A stretch of 54,201 nt of DNA from Alphaproteobacteria bacterium. Lineage in GTDB: Bacteria > Pseudomonadota > Alphaproteobacteria > SMXS01. The position numbers and the translations under genes are program-made. Shown here one piece after another: positions 33,495 through 42,462 of the stretch. The notes below the pieces were generated by a model. The model did no database searches. It had not been told where the DNA came from and saw only the letters and a list, made by a program, of their open reading frames with translations. Within the stretch, counting starts at the first letter, position 1; each line of letters starts with the position of its first letter. The DNA lies in the NCBI GenBank assembly GCA_016124315.1, contig WGNW01000031.1:1-54201 (forward strand), in the 5' to 3' direction.

Positions 33495-34411
33495 GGCGCT
33501 TCCCCGGCTCGCCCGCAGTCCTCATAGCCCAGCTCCGGCAGCAGATCGGCCAGCGAATTCCCGATTTCCTCCGCCTCCGCCCCGGACAGCGACACCTTCC
33601 AGCGCCCCACGGACGACGCGTCGATGGGCTTGCGGATCCTGTCGTGGCCGCCGAGGGAGATGATCTGGCCCGAATGCCGGGCCAAGGCGGCCGGATCGAA
33701 GACGGTTTCGTCCATCTCGACGCCGAGATGCGCGAATACCCCACCCATGGTGTCGAACGGTGCCTCGGCGAGGTCCTCGTACCGCACGAACAGCACGCGC
33801 CGATCCTCCGCGTCCCGGGCCGTCTTCAGCAACAGGCGATAGAACGAGGCGAACTTGGACGGATTCCGTCCGTAGAAGCGCGGATGGCTCTTGCCGGACA
33901 GGAATGCGTCCCGCGGATCGCGCACCATGAAGACGAAGCGCGCATTGGGATAGAGGCGCAGCAACTGGCCGAGAACGATGCCGTGACCGGGCGTCTTCTC
34001 GACGAACCGGGTGGCGGGGCGATTCCGTTGGATGACCGCCTCGGCGACCAGATCGAAGAGTTCGACCCGGGAACGGGCGCGCCGAACCAGTCTGTCGTAG
34101 CAGTCCTTCCGGATGCCAGAGATGGACAGGCCTGCCACGTGATTGATGACGAAGAAGTGCGTCTCCTGATCCAGCCCGCAAAGGGCGCGGTGCGAGCAAA
34201 GCAATGCGTTCATCAGCGTGGTGCCCGCTCTCGGGATGCCGATCACGAAGACGTGCTCCTTCTCCGACGGGCGGTTCCTGCCGGGCAATCCGAGACGGAC
34301 GCTGTCTACGTAGCGGGGTGCGTCGGCGGCAAAGCGGGAAACGAGGCCGATGCGCTCGCGCATCAGCTGAACCCTGGTGACGTCCCTCAGGCCCGTGTTC
34401 GGGTGCCTCAT
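33491..34411 (-). CDS. PAPS-dependent sulfotransferase
   Basis: A 306-residue sulfotransferase. The 5'-phosphosulfate loop is GIPRAGTT (58-65) and the 3'-phosphate site is VRDPRDAFLS (163-172), with the EKTPGHG segment that usually contacts PAPS. It would transfer sulfate from PAPS to a hydroxyl, here most likely on a polysaccharide sugar. The ATG at 34411 overlaps the upstream glycosyltransferase stop (ATGA); an open extension of 31 codons lies inside that gene. PAPS synthesis genes are not in the window. Confidence 0.88.
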   Translation of the reverse strand: MRHPNTGLRDVTRVQLMRERIGLVSRFAADAPRYVDSVRLGLPGRNRPSEKEHVFVIGIPRAGTTLMNALLCSHRALCGLDQETHFFVINHVAGLSISGIRKDCYDRLVRRARSRVELFDLVAEAVIQRNRPATRFVEKTPGHGIVLGQLLRLYPNARFVFMVRDPRDAFLSGKSHPRFYGRNPSKFASFYRLLLKTARDAEDRRVLFVRYEDLAEAPFDTMGGVFAHLGVEMDETVFDPAALARHSGQIISLGGHDRIRKPIDASSVGRWKVSLSGAEAEEIGNSLADLLPELGYEDCGRAGEAP

Positions 34412-35613
34412 GCGACGCGCTCCCGGACGACCCGGACCCAGTTCTTGACCGGCTCCGGCACATATCGCCGCAGCCCTGGCTTCAATTGCGGGGCAACCCG
34501 CCACTTGCCCGGCTCGAGGGCTGGCGCGATCGGCGGCAAGCCGTCCGCCAGGTCGGCAATCAGGTCGCGGTAGCAGCGCGACGTCCCGGCCAGGGAGAAC
34601 CGGTTCTGGACCGTCTCGACGGCGGCCGCGGACATGGCGGCCAGGCGCCCGCGGTCACCGGCCAGGCGGTCCGCCGCCTCGGCGGCCGCCTCGACGTTTC
34701 CAGCGGAAAACAGCAGCCCGTCCTCGTCGGGGGTGACGATGGTATCCGTGACGCCGGCGATCCGCGTCGCCACGGGCACGCATCCGCCGGCCATCGCCTC
34801 GATCAGCGTCAGGCCGAAGCCTTCGAACCGGGAGGGGAACAGCAGCACGTCGTGGCTGCGGTAGAGATCGACCAGCGCTGCCTGCTCCAGAGCGCCCGTG
34901 AAAGTGGCCGGGGTGCCCATGCTGCCGCACAGCGCCTCCAGGCGCTCGCGGTCGGGTCCGTCGCCGGCGATGGTGAGGGTGGCGGGCGTCGCCATGCGGC
35001 GCACGATCCCGGGCAGCCAGAGGCAGCCCTTGTCGGAATCCTTCAGCCGCCCCACGAACAGCAGCCGCAGCGGGCCGTCCGTCGGGCCAGATCGCCGGTG
35101 GCCCAGGAACGCCGCGGGCACACCATGGGGAATCACGGTCATCCGGTGTGCCGCGAAACCGTACCGCCCCGCGAGGTCGTGGAAGATCCTGGGCGCGATC
35201 GCCACGGTGGCATGCACGTGGTCGCGCACCGCCCGGGCCGCCGCGTAGGTGCCCGGCGTGATGTTGTGGACGATCAGCAGCTTCATCAGCCGGGCGGGCA
35301 GGTAGCGGGTGAGATTAGTCGCCAGCCGGTCTCCCAGCACGTTGACGATCACCCCGTCGAAGTCAGCGAGCACCGACCGCAAGGCCCAGGCGACCTCGGC
35401 TTCCCCGGACTGTCCGGCGCGGAGAAGCAGGCCGTCGGGAATCACCTCGACGCTCGTCTTGGCGTGGCCGCCCCGATAATCGACCCCGACGCACCGGACG
35501 TCGACGCCGGCCTCGGCCAGCCCGTCGCGGAGGTTCTTGAAGACCGTGTAGGTCCCGCCCAGGTGGGTCCGGCCCAGATAGGCGAGGCGCATGCCTGCAA
35601 GCGAACCCGTCAC
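34408..35613 (-). CDS. Glycosyltransferase family 4
   Basis: A 401-residue GT-B enzyme. Landmarks: AYLGRTHLGGTYTVFKNL, VIPHGVPAAFLG, the donor domain from LRLLFVGRLKDSDKGC, and FPSRFEGFGLTLIEAMAGGCVPV (E-x7-E). The GTG start at 35613 is preferred because it overlaps the upstream stop (GTGA); an ATG 7 codons later is possible. It lies between the two sulfotransferases. Confidence 0.88.
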   Translation of the reverse strand: MTGSLAGMRLAYLGRTHLGGTYTVFKNLRDGLAEAGVDVRCVGVDYRGGHAKTSVEVIPDGLLLRAGQSGEAEVAWALRSVLADFDGVIVNVLGDRLATNLTRYLPARLMKLLIVHNITPGTYAAARAVRDHVHATVAIAPRIFHDLAGRYGFAAHRMTVIPHGVPAAFLGHRRSGPTDGPLRLLFVGRLKDSDKGCLWLPGIVRRMATPATLTIAGDGPDRERLEALCGSMGTPATFTGALEQAALVDLYRSHDVLLFPSRFEGFGLTLIEAMAGGCVPVATRIAGVTDTIVTPDEDGLLFSAGNVEAAAEAADRLAGDRGRLAAMSAAAVETVQNRFSLAGTSRCYRDLIADLADGLPPIAPALEPGKWRVAPQLKPGLRRYVPEPVKNWVRVVRERVA

Positions 35614-36473
35614 GGCGACACCCCATAGCCGAACGTCGCCATGCCGCGCCCGGCGATCGCTTCGATCACCTGCCGGTCCGCCGCACCCAGGTCGCGGCGC
35701 CACACGCCGACGGTCTCGCCGCCGATGGGCGCTCCCAGGCGCGTATGCCCCTCTTCCCGACTCACCGGCGTTGCGGCGACGTTCGCAGGCCGCAGCTGCA
35801 GCTCCTCGAAGGGAACGCCGAGAAAAGCCATCAGCGCTTCGATCTTCTCGAGGGGCGAGGCGCACAACTCCTCGTACTTCAACACCGCGACGGATGCCGG
35901 CCGAGCCGCGGCAAGTTCATCGGCGCACCGTGCCCAGGTCTCGGCGAAGTCGCGAGGGTCGTGCAGCTTGATTCGGGGATTTCTCAGGCTCGACAGAAAG
36001 CCGTCGCGCGGATCCCGCACGCAGAAGACGAATTTGGAGCGCGGAAACCGCTCCTGCAGGAACCGTAGCCTGAGCGCGTGCTCCGGCGTCTTCTCGACGA
36101 AGTGGCTGCCGCCCTCGGCTTCCATGTAGTGGCGGGCCACGCGCTCGAACAGGTCCACCTGGCTCGACGAGGCCTCCAGGAGCCGGCGGTAGTCGCGTTC
36201 GTCCATATCGGGGATGAAATGGTCGCTGAAGTTGGAGCGGAAGAAGAAGCGGGTCTCGTGCCGCGGACCGGTCACGCGGGAATGGGCGAGCAGGATGTTC
36301 TGGACGAGGGTCGTGCCGCTCCTGGGCGGCCCGAGCACGAAGATGCAGGGAACGGCCGACGGCCGGCCGGACTGGAGGAATCTCAAGTTGCGGAAGAGGA
36401 CCTCCGGCTGCCGGATCACCTTGGCGAGGCGGCGCAGCGTGGGTCCCCGCCTGAGAGCCGTTTCCAGCGCCAT
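35610..36473 (-). CDS. PAPS-dependent sulfotransferase
   Basis: A 287-residue sulfotransferase with the 5'-phosphosulfate loop GPPRSGTT (48-55), EKTPEHA, and the 3'-phosphate site VRDPRDGFLS (152-161). It is clearly homologous to the product of 33491-34411 but diverged, so the two likely act on different hydroxyls. It starts one base after the flippase stop. A longer frame upstream lies inside the flippase gene and is rejected. Confidence 0.88.
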   Translation of the reverse strand: MALETALRRGPTLRRLAKVIRQPEVLFRNLRFLQSGRPSAVPCIFVLGPPRSGTTLVQNILLAHSRVTGPRHETRFFFRSNFSDHFIPDMDERDYRRLLEASSSQVDLFERVARHYMEAEGGSHFVEKTPEHALRLRFLQERFPRSKFVFCVRDPRDGFLSSLRNPRIKLHDPRDFAETWARCADELAAARPASVAVLKYEELCASPLEKIEALMAFLGVPFEELQLRPANVAATPVSREEGHTRLGAPIGGETVGVWRRDLGAADRQVIEAIAGRGMATFGYGVSP

Positions 36474-36474
36474 C

Positions 36475-37737
36475 CTAGGCTCCTCCGGCGATCCAGCCGG
36501 GCAGCGCCGCGATGGCCGAGCAGTTGATGCGCATGGTCCGCCATACGATGCCGAGCATGAGGAGGTTCCAGACGACCGTGCCTGCAAGCGTCGCCATGGC
36601 GGCCCCATCCGCCCCGTACAGCGGGATCAGGACATAGTTCAACACACCGTTCACGAGCAGCGAGGTGGCGAGGGAGACGAGGGCGAGCCGTTCCCGGCGC
36701 GTCACCATCAGCAGCGCCGCCACGGGCCCGCAGAAGGCGTTGAAGAGCTGGCCGATCACCAGCACCCGCATCGCCGGGGCGACCTGGAAGAAGCCGGGCC
36801 CGAACACGCTCAATGCCGGCTCCGCGAACAGGAGCAGCGGCAGCGCGATCAGCAGGCCGATCAGGAAGGCGCCTGCGCCCATGTTGGCGCTGAGGCGCTT
36901 GAGTTCCTCGAAATTGCCGGCGCCGAAGGCCCGGGCGGCTCGCGGCATGAACACGGGTGCCATGATGGCGAGGCCGAAGCCGACGAAGTCGGCGCCCCGC
37001 GTCGCCGCGCGGTAAAGTCCGGCCTCGGCCTGGGAAGACAGCAGCCCGAGCATCATGACGTCCAGGTTCGACGCCATCGCCTGGAGGCCCGTCACGACCG
37101 CGATCAGGGTGCCGGAAACAAGCCATGCCCGGCCGAAGCGGCGCACGGATTCCTGGGGGACGCGCTTCGCGCCCCACGACCGGAGCATCAGGAGCAGGGC
37201 GAATGCGGACACGATGACCGTGCTCAGGCCGTAGAACACGAGGGCGGTGAACCCGCTCATCGCGGGGCGGTCGAGCCAATAAAGCCCCAGCAGCATGAGC
37301 AGCAGCAGGCCGCGCTGCAGCGGGTCGGCAAAGAACATCGCCTGCAGCGGCTTGTTGTGGCCGTTCAGCACGCCGCGGAAGCACGCTCCGAGCGCGGCTG
37401 CCGGCACGATCCATATCGCCATCAGCAGCCCGTGGAATACGGCCGTCCCGCCGTGCCCGAGGATCACCCCGTAGAGCAGCAGCAACCCGCCCACGGCGAG
37501 GGACGCGGAGATCAGGACGGTGGCCAGGCCCGCCCGGAGGATCGAATTCAGCGTCCGGTAGCCCGACACGGAATCGTATGACACCTCGCGCATCAGCTTC
37601 GGCTGCATGCCGAGCTGTCCGAAGGTCATGGCCATCGCGAGCCAGGACAGGCAGATCGAGTAGAACCCGAAGTCTGCCGCTCCCAGGATGCGCGTCAGCA
37701 CCACCGTCGATACGACGGTCAAGGCGAGGGAGAACAC
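36475..37737 (-). CDS. Wzx-type polysaccharide flippase (MATE/MOP superfamily)
   Basis: At least 420 residues with about 12 membrane helices. The first helix region VVLTRILGAADFGFYS is the common start of Wzx proteins, and the last half has paired helices as in MurJ/Wzx. The GTG at 37737 begins inside what is normally the first helix, and the frame stays open for 32 more codons (to 37833) with plausible Wzx residues (LLPLLGGTASLRV) before an in-frame TGA. That extension holds no ATG, GTG or TTG, only ATT and CTG codons, so the true start is unresolved. It would flip lipid-linked repeat units across the inner membrane. Confidence 0.85.
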   Translation of the reverse strand: MFSLALTVVSTVVLTRILGAADFGFYSICLSWLAMAMTFGQLGMQPKLMREVSYDSVSGYRTLNSILRAGLATVLISASLAVGGLLLLYGVILGHGGTAVFHGLLMAIWIVPAAALGACFRGVLNGHNKPLQAMFFADPLQRGLLLLMLLGLYWLDRPAMSGFTALVFYGLSTVIVSAFALLLMLRSWGAKRVPQESVRRFGRAWLVSGTLIAVVTGLQAMASNLDVMMLGLLSSQAEAGLYRAATRGADFVGFGLAIMAPVFMPRAARAFGAGNFEELKRLSANMGAGAFLIGLLIALPLLLFAEPALSVFGPGFFQVAPAMRVLVIGQLFNAFCGPVAALLMVTRRERLALVSLATSLLVNGVLNYVLIPLYGADGAAMATLAGTVVWNLLMLGIVWRTMRINCSAIAALPGWIAGGA

Positions 37738-37884
37738 CCGGAGCGAGGCCGTGCCGCCCAGCAGCGGCAGCAGGCGCCTGAGCCTGGTCAGCAGGTCGGC
37801 GTCGCCCAGCGGGATGTCGAGGATGCGGCTAATGGTTCACCGGCGATTTGGGAGGGCAAGCGAGGGGCCGGGGGAGTCCCGGGA

Positions 37885-38841
<957 letters not shown>

Positions 38842-38878
38842 GCGGGTTCCTCCTTGTTGCGCGTCTCGATGGCGCGGC

Positions 38879-39856
38879 TCAGGCCGGCGCCATGCCCCTT
38901 GCGAACTGCGAATTGGCCGTGAACCAGCGGTAGGTCCCGGCCAGGCCTTCTTCCAGGCCGTAGCGGTGGCGCCACCCCATGGCGGCGAGCCTGCCGCCGT
39001 CCACCAGCTTGCGCGGCGTGCCGTCCGGCTTGCCAGGATCGAACTCCAGCCGCCCGGCGTAGCCCACGGTCCGGCGCACCAGCTCGGCGAGTCCGGCGAT
39101 GCTCACCTCCTCGCCGCTGCCGACGTTGACGATCTCGCTGCCGGAGTAGTGCCGGGCGAGGAACACCAGCGCGTCGGCCAGGTCGTCGACGTGCAGGAAC
39201 TCCCGCAGCGGCCGGCCCGAGCCCCAGATGGCGAGCGACGGCGTGCCGGTCGCCTTCGCCTCGTGCATGCGGCGGATCAGCGCCGGCACCACGTGGCTCG
39301 CTTCCGGGTCGAAATTGTCGCCGGGTCCGTAGAGGTTGGTGGGCTGGGCGGCGATGAAGTCGCAGCCGTACTGCCGGCGGTACGCCTGGCACAGCTTGAT
39401 GCCGGCGATCTTGGCCACCGCGTACCATTCGTTGGTGGGCTCCAGCGGCCCCGAAAGCAGCGCGTCCTCGGGAATCGGCTGTGGCGCCATGCGCGGATAG
39501 ATGCAGGAGGAGCCGAGGAACACCAGCTTGGCGACGCCCACCTGGCGCGCCGTCTCGATGACGTTGGCCTCGATCATCAGGTTGTCGTAGATGAACGGCG
39601 CCGGGAAACGGCTGTTGGCGAGGATGCCGCCCACCCGGGCGGCGGCGAGGAACACGACCTCGGGCCGCGCCGCGGCCATCCAGTCCTCCACCGCCCGCTG
39701 GCGGCGCAAGTCGAGGCCGCCGCGCTCGGCGGTGAGGATCTCGCAGCGCTCGTGCTCCAGACGGCGCACCACCGCCTGGCCGACCATGCCGCGGTGGCCG
39801 GCGACCCAGACGCGCTTGCCGGCGAGGTCGAAGGGCTGGCTGCCGATGGCGTTCAT
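38879..39856 (-). CDS. fcl: GDP-L-fucose synthase
   Basis: A 325-residue NADPH-dependent epimerase/reductase. It has GHRGMVG near the start, the block SSCIYP...[17 protein letters not shown] and the catalytic YAVAK motif, and matches WcaG/Fcl. It makes GDP-L-fucose from GDP-4-keto-6-deoxymannose supplied by the upstream gmd product. It starts 6 bases after gmd. Confidence 0.95.
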   Translation of the reverse strand: MNAIGSQPFDLAGKRVWVAGHRGMVGQAVVRRLEHERCEILTAERGGLDLRRQRAVEDWMAAARPEVVFLAAARVGGILANSRFPAPFIYDNLMIEANVIETARQVGVAKLVFLGSSCIYPRMAPQPIPEDALLSGPLEPTNEWYAVAKIAGIKLCQAYRRQYGCDFIAAQPTNLYGPGDNFDPEASHVVPALIRRMHEAKATGTPSLAIWGSGRPLREFLHVDDLADALVFLARHYSGSEIVNVGSGEEVSIAGLAELVRRTVGYAGRLEFDPGKPDGTPRKLVDGGRLAAMGWRHRYGLEEGLAGTYRWFTANSQFARGMAPA

Positions 39857-39862
39857 GGGCGC

Positions 39863-40972
39863 CTAACCCGCCGCCGAGACCACGGTGAATCTGCTCCGTC
39901 CCCGGTCCTCGTCGAGCCGCCGCCGGCGTGATTCGTCGGAGACGGTGCGCAGGTCCTCCGCCACCATCTCGCTCACCAGATCGGCAAACGACGTGGTGGC
40001 CGACCAGCCGAGGTCCCGCCGCGCCTTGGACGGATCGCCGATCAGGATGTCCACCTCGGTGGGCCGGAAGTAGTCGGGATCGACCTGCACGAGCACGCGG
40101 CCGCTGCGTGCGTCGAAGCCCACCTCGTCGACGCCTTCGCCCCGCCAGGCGATGCCCGTGCCCACCTCGGCGAAGGCGCGCTCGACGAATTCCCGCACGG
40201 TGCGAGTCTCGCCGGTGGCCAGCACGAAGTCGTCGGGACGCTCGTGCTGCAGGATGCGCCACATGCCCTCCACGTAGTCCCTGGCGTGACCCCAGTCGCG
40301 CTTGGCGTTGAGGTTGCCCAGGTAGAGCCGCTCCTGCAGGCCGAGATGGATGGCGGCGACGGCGCGGGTGATCTTGCGGGTGACGAAGGTCTCGCCTCGG
40401 ATCGGGCTCTCGTGGTTGAACAGGATGCCGTTCGAGGCATGGATGCCGTAGGCCTCGCGGTAGTTCACGGCGATCCAGTAGGCGTAGAGCTTGGCCGCCG
40501 CGTAGGGCGAACGGGGGTAGAACGGCGTGGTCTCCGACTGTGGCATCTCCTGCACCTTGCCGTAGAGCTCGGAGGTCGAGGCCTGGTAGAAGCGGGTCGT
40601 CCCGGCGAGACCCAGCAGGCGGATCGCCTCCAGCAGCCGCAGCGTGCCGATGGCGTCGGCGTTGGCGGTGTATTCGGCCGTTTCGAAGCTGACCTGGACG
40701 TGGCTCTGGGCCGCCAGGTTGTAGATCTCGTCGGGCCGGGTCTCCTGGACGACGCGGATCAGGTTGGTCGCGTCCGTCATGTCGCCGTAGTGCAGGATCA
40801 GGCGCGGATCCTCCTCGTGGGGGTCTTCGTAGAGGTGGTCGATGCGGCCGGTGTTGAACGACGACGACCGCCGCTTCACGCCGTGCACCTCGTATCCCTT
40901 GTCGAGCAGGAGTTCGGTGAGGTAGGCGCCGTCCTGTCCGGTCACGCCGGTGATCAGTGCTCGCTTTGTCAT
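39863..40972 (-). CDS. gmd: GDP-mannose 4,6-dehydratase
   Basis: A 369-residue SDR enzyme: [14 protein letters not shown] binds [22 protein letters not shown] and SPYAAAK are all Gmd signatures. It makes GDP-4-keto-6-deoxymannose. The ATG at 40972 joins the conserved start; an upstream in-frame Met adds 25 residues without similarity. The C-terminus has a short, charged extension (residues about 340-369). First gene of the 18-gene operon, behind a leader with a promoter, hairpin and ops-like element. Confidence 0.95.
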   Translation of the reverse strand: MTKRALITGVTGQDGAYLTELLLDKGYEVHGVKRRSSSFNTGRIDHLYEDPHEEDPRLILHYGDMTDATNLIRVVQETRPDEIYNLAAQSHVQVSFETAEYTANADAIGTLRLLEAIRLLGLAGTTRFYQASTSELYGKVQEMPQSETTPFYPRSPYAAAKLYAYWIAVNYREAYGIHASNGILFNHESPIRGETFVTRKITRAVAAIHLGLQERLYLGNLNAKRDWGHARDYVEGMWRILQHERPDDFVLATGETRTVREFVERAFAEVGTGIAWRGEGVDEVGFDARSGRVLVQVDPDYFRPTEVDILIGDPSKARRDLGWSATTSFADLVSEMVAEDLRTVSDESRRRRLDEDRGRSRFTVVSAAG

Positions 40973-41083
40973 GGTTGCTTTGCCTTCCGTTCGGGCGTCG
41001 AGGCCCGGTGTGTCGGCGGAAAGGGCCCGACCGCGCATGCCCGTCAAGAGGTCATTCCGACCAAGTAATTATTGTTAATTTTC

Positions 41084-41095
41084 CACGCTACCGCA
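41084..41095 (-). promoter_or_regulatory. ops-like antitermination recruitment element
   Basis: The minus strand reads TGCGGTAGCGTG, 11 consecutive bases identical to the enterobacterial ops element (GGCGGTAGCGTG), which pauses RNA polymerase and recruits RfaH. It lies about 115 bases before gmd, about 75 bases after the predicted transcription start and just downstream of the gene for a specialised NusG paralogue. An AT-rich tract follows it. Confidence 0.65.
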
Positions 41096-41125
41096 CTCCA
41101 GGTGAAATGATCGCCCGGTGGAGAC

Positions 41126-41141
41126 AGCGGGAATCCCCGCT
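41126..41141. promoter_or_regulatory. Leader hairpin upstream of the ops-like element
   Basis: Perfect 6-base stem AGCGGG/CCCGCT with a 4-base loop. In the minus-strand RNA it lies about 30 bases before the ops-like element, where it could influence pausing. On the plus strand it is followed by TATATTTT, so it might also act as a weak terminator in that direction, though no plus-strand gene ends here. Confidence 0.45.
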
Positions 41142-41174
41142 TATATTTTGACTGCCGGCCCTTGGCAGACATTT

Positions 41175-41204
41175 ATATTGCACAGCACAATGGCCATGCG
41201 TCAA
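41175..41204 (-). promoter_or_regulatory. Putative promoter of the 18-gene exopolysaccharide operon
   Basis: On the minus strand TTGACG (41204-41199) and CAATAT (41180-41175) are 18 bases apart; TATAAA immediately beyond is an alternative -10 at 21 bases. It begins directly after the stop of the NusG-like gene. It would give a leader of roughly 195 bases before gmd. Nothing else coding is seen in 40973-41209. Confidence 0.45.
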
Positions 41205-41209
41205 CGATA

Positions 41210-41749
41210 CTAAGTCGCCACCGCCCTCATCAGATCGAGATCGGCGATGTCGGCGCCTACGACCACGTCCCGGTTCATCAGCTGCAGCAGCACCCGCACC
41301 CTCTGCCCCGTGCTCAGGGAGACGATTCGTCCGACGAAGTCGACGAAGGGTCCCTTGCGCAGCCTGACATCCTGTCCCACCGACAGGCCGCGGGTCCGGC
41401 CCTGCCCGGCGTCGCCGGAAAGCGCCACGATCTCCTCGACAAGGCCGCTCTGAAGCGGTACCGGCCCGGCGCCGTCGGTCAGCAGGCGGGTGACGCCCAG
41501 CGTGCCGTTGATGCTGCGCCAGGGCTGGTCGGACAGATCGATGCCGACGAAGACGTAGCCGGGAAACACCGGTTCGCGCACCTCGGTGAACTTTCGCGCG
41601 TGGCGACGGGTGCGGGACACGCGGGGACAGCAGGCCTCGAAGCCCTGGTTCCACAGGTTCTGCAGTGCAACCGTCTCCTTGCGCGGCGCGGTCTGGGCCA
41701 CGTACCAGCGGGGCGAGGCCCTCTCCTCCGTGTCGGTCTCGCGCTTCAC
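41210..41749 (-). CDS. Specialised NusG paralogue (RfaH/LoaP-like transcription antiterminator)
   Basis: A 179-residue protein with a NGN domain (about 14-112: WYVAQTAPRKE, PVFPGYVFVGID, VTRLL) and a C-terminal KOW domain (about 122-175: LSVGQDVRLRKGPFVDFVGRIVSL). The PVFPGYVFV core contacts the RNA polymerase clamp in this family. Basic residues K24, R43, R46-R49 and R52-K53 are candidates for nucleic-acid contact. The GTG at 41749 overlaps the upstream stop (GTGA) and follows AGGAAGA; a longer frame is shadow. Location in an exopolysaccharide locus, rather than beside secE/rplK, marks it as an operon-specific factor. It probably acts on the downstream operon through the ops-like element. 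Confidence 0.88.
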   Translation of the reverse strand: MKRETDTEERASPRWYVAQTAPRKETVALQNLWNQGFEACCPRVSRTRRHARKFTEVREPVFPGYVFVGIDLSDQPWRSINGTLGVTRLLTDGAGPVPLQSGLVEEIVALSGDAGQGRTRGLSVGQDVRLRKGPFVDFVGRIVSLSTGQRVRVLLQLMNRDVVVGADIADLDLMRAVAT

Positions 41750-42462
41750 TTGCGGTCTTCCTGTCGTTGCAGCTTTCGCACCACGTAGGCGTAGTCCGGC
41801 TCGTCGCGGAGCATGAGACCGGCGACCGGCATGAGGCCGGTCGCCTTCGCCCGTACGATCAGCCCTTCGCGATCGCCCCGGGCGCGCCATTCATGCTGCA
41901 TCGCGGCAAGGACGGCGCGCCTCGCGTCGAGCGGCAGTTCGCCCCACAGGTCGAAGCCCAGACCGACGAGGCCGATGCGCAGGCGCGGCCTGTCGGCGCC
42001 GGTGAGCAGCGCTGTCGAGAGATGGGCCACCGCCTTGTCGCGGTGGCCCGCGAGGGCATCGAGTTGTGCGAGCCGCAGCCAGTCGCGGGCACTCGCCGGA
42101 GCGCGCTCCAGGACCAGTCGGGTCTGGTCGGTCGCCCTCTCCAGGGCCTGGGCGTCGGCGCGCCCCGCCCCCTCCGCCGGCAGCAGCGAGGCGGTCGCCA
42201 GCTCCCGGCGCCATTCCAGCACACCGTAGCGGTTCAGGGCGTCGGACCGGCTGGTCACCAGCGCCAGGCGCTGCCGGGGCGCGAGATCGACGCGCGCCCT
42301 GAGACCGCGGGCGGCGTCGTTGCCCGCCGCGGCGGCGGCCGCACCGGCCACCACCGGCGCGGCGCACCACAGCAGCGCGCAGCCGATGGCCGCTCCGGCT
42401 GTGGCCGCCGGCCAGTTGCGCCGCCTGCGCCTCTCGCGAGCGTCAGTCCTGGTAGTACTCAC
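41746..42462 (-). CDS. Membrane-anchored protein with TPR-like region, function unknown
   Basis: A 238-residue protein starting at GTG in a 20-base overlap with the end of the kinase gene. A basic N-terminus (R/K to about 16) precedes a transmembrane or signal-anchor helix (about 18-45). The rest is helical and alanine/arginine-rich with a TPR-like unit (ASARDWLRLAQLDALAGHRDKAVAHLSTALL). It is in the assembly operon between the Wzc-like kinase and the NusG paralogue, so a role in polymer assembly is likely. Not assignable to a family by eye. Confidence 0.7.
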   Translation of the reverse strand: MSTTRTDARERRRRRNWPAATAGAAIGCALLWCAAPVVAGAAAAAAGNDAARGLRARVDLAPRQRLALVTSRSDALNRYGVLEWRRELATASLLPAEGAGRADAQALERATDQTRLVLERAPASARDWLRLAQLDALAGHRDKAVAHLSTALLTGADRPRLRIGLVGLGFDLWGELPLDARRAVLAAMQHEWRARGDREGLIVRAKATGLMPVAGLMLRDEPDYAYVVRKLQRQEDRK

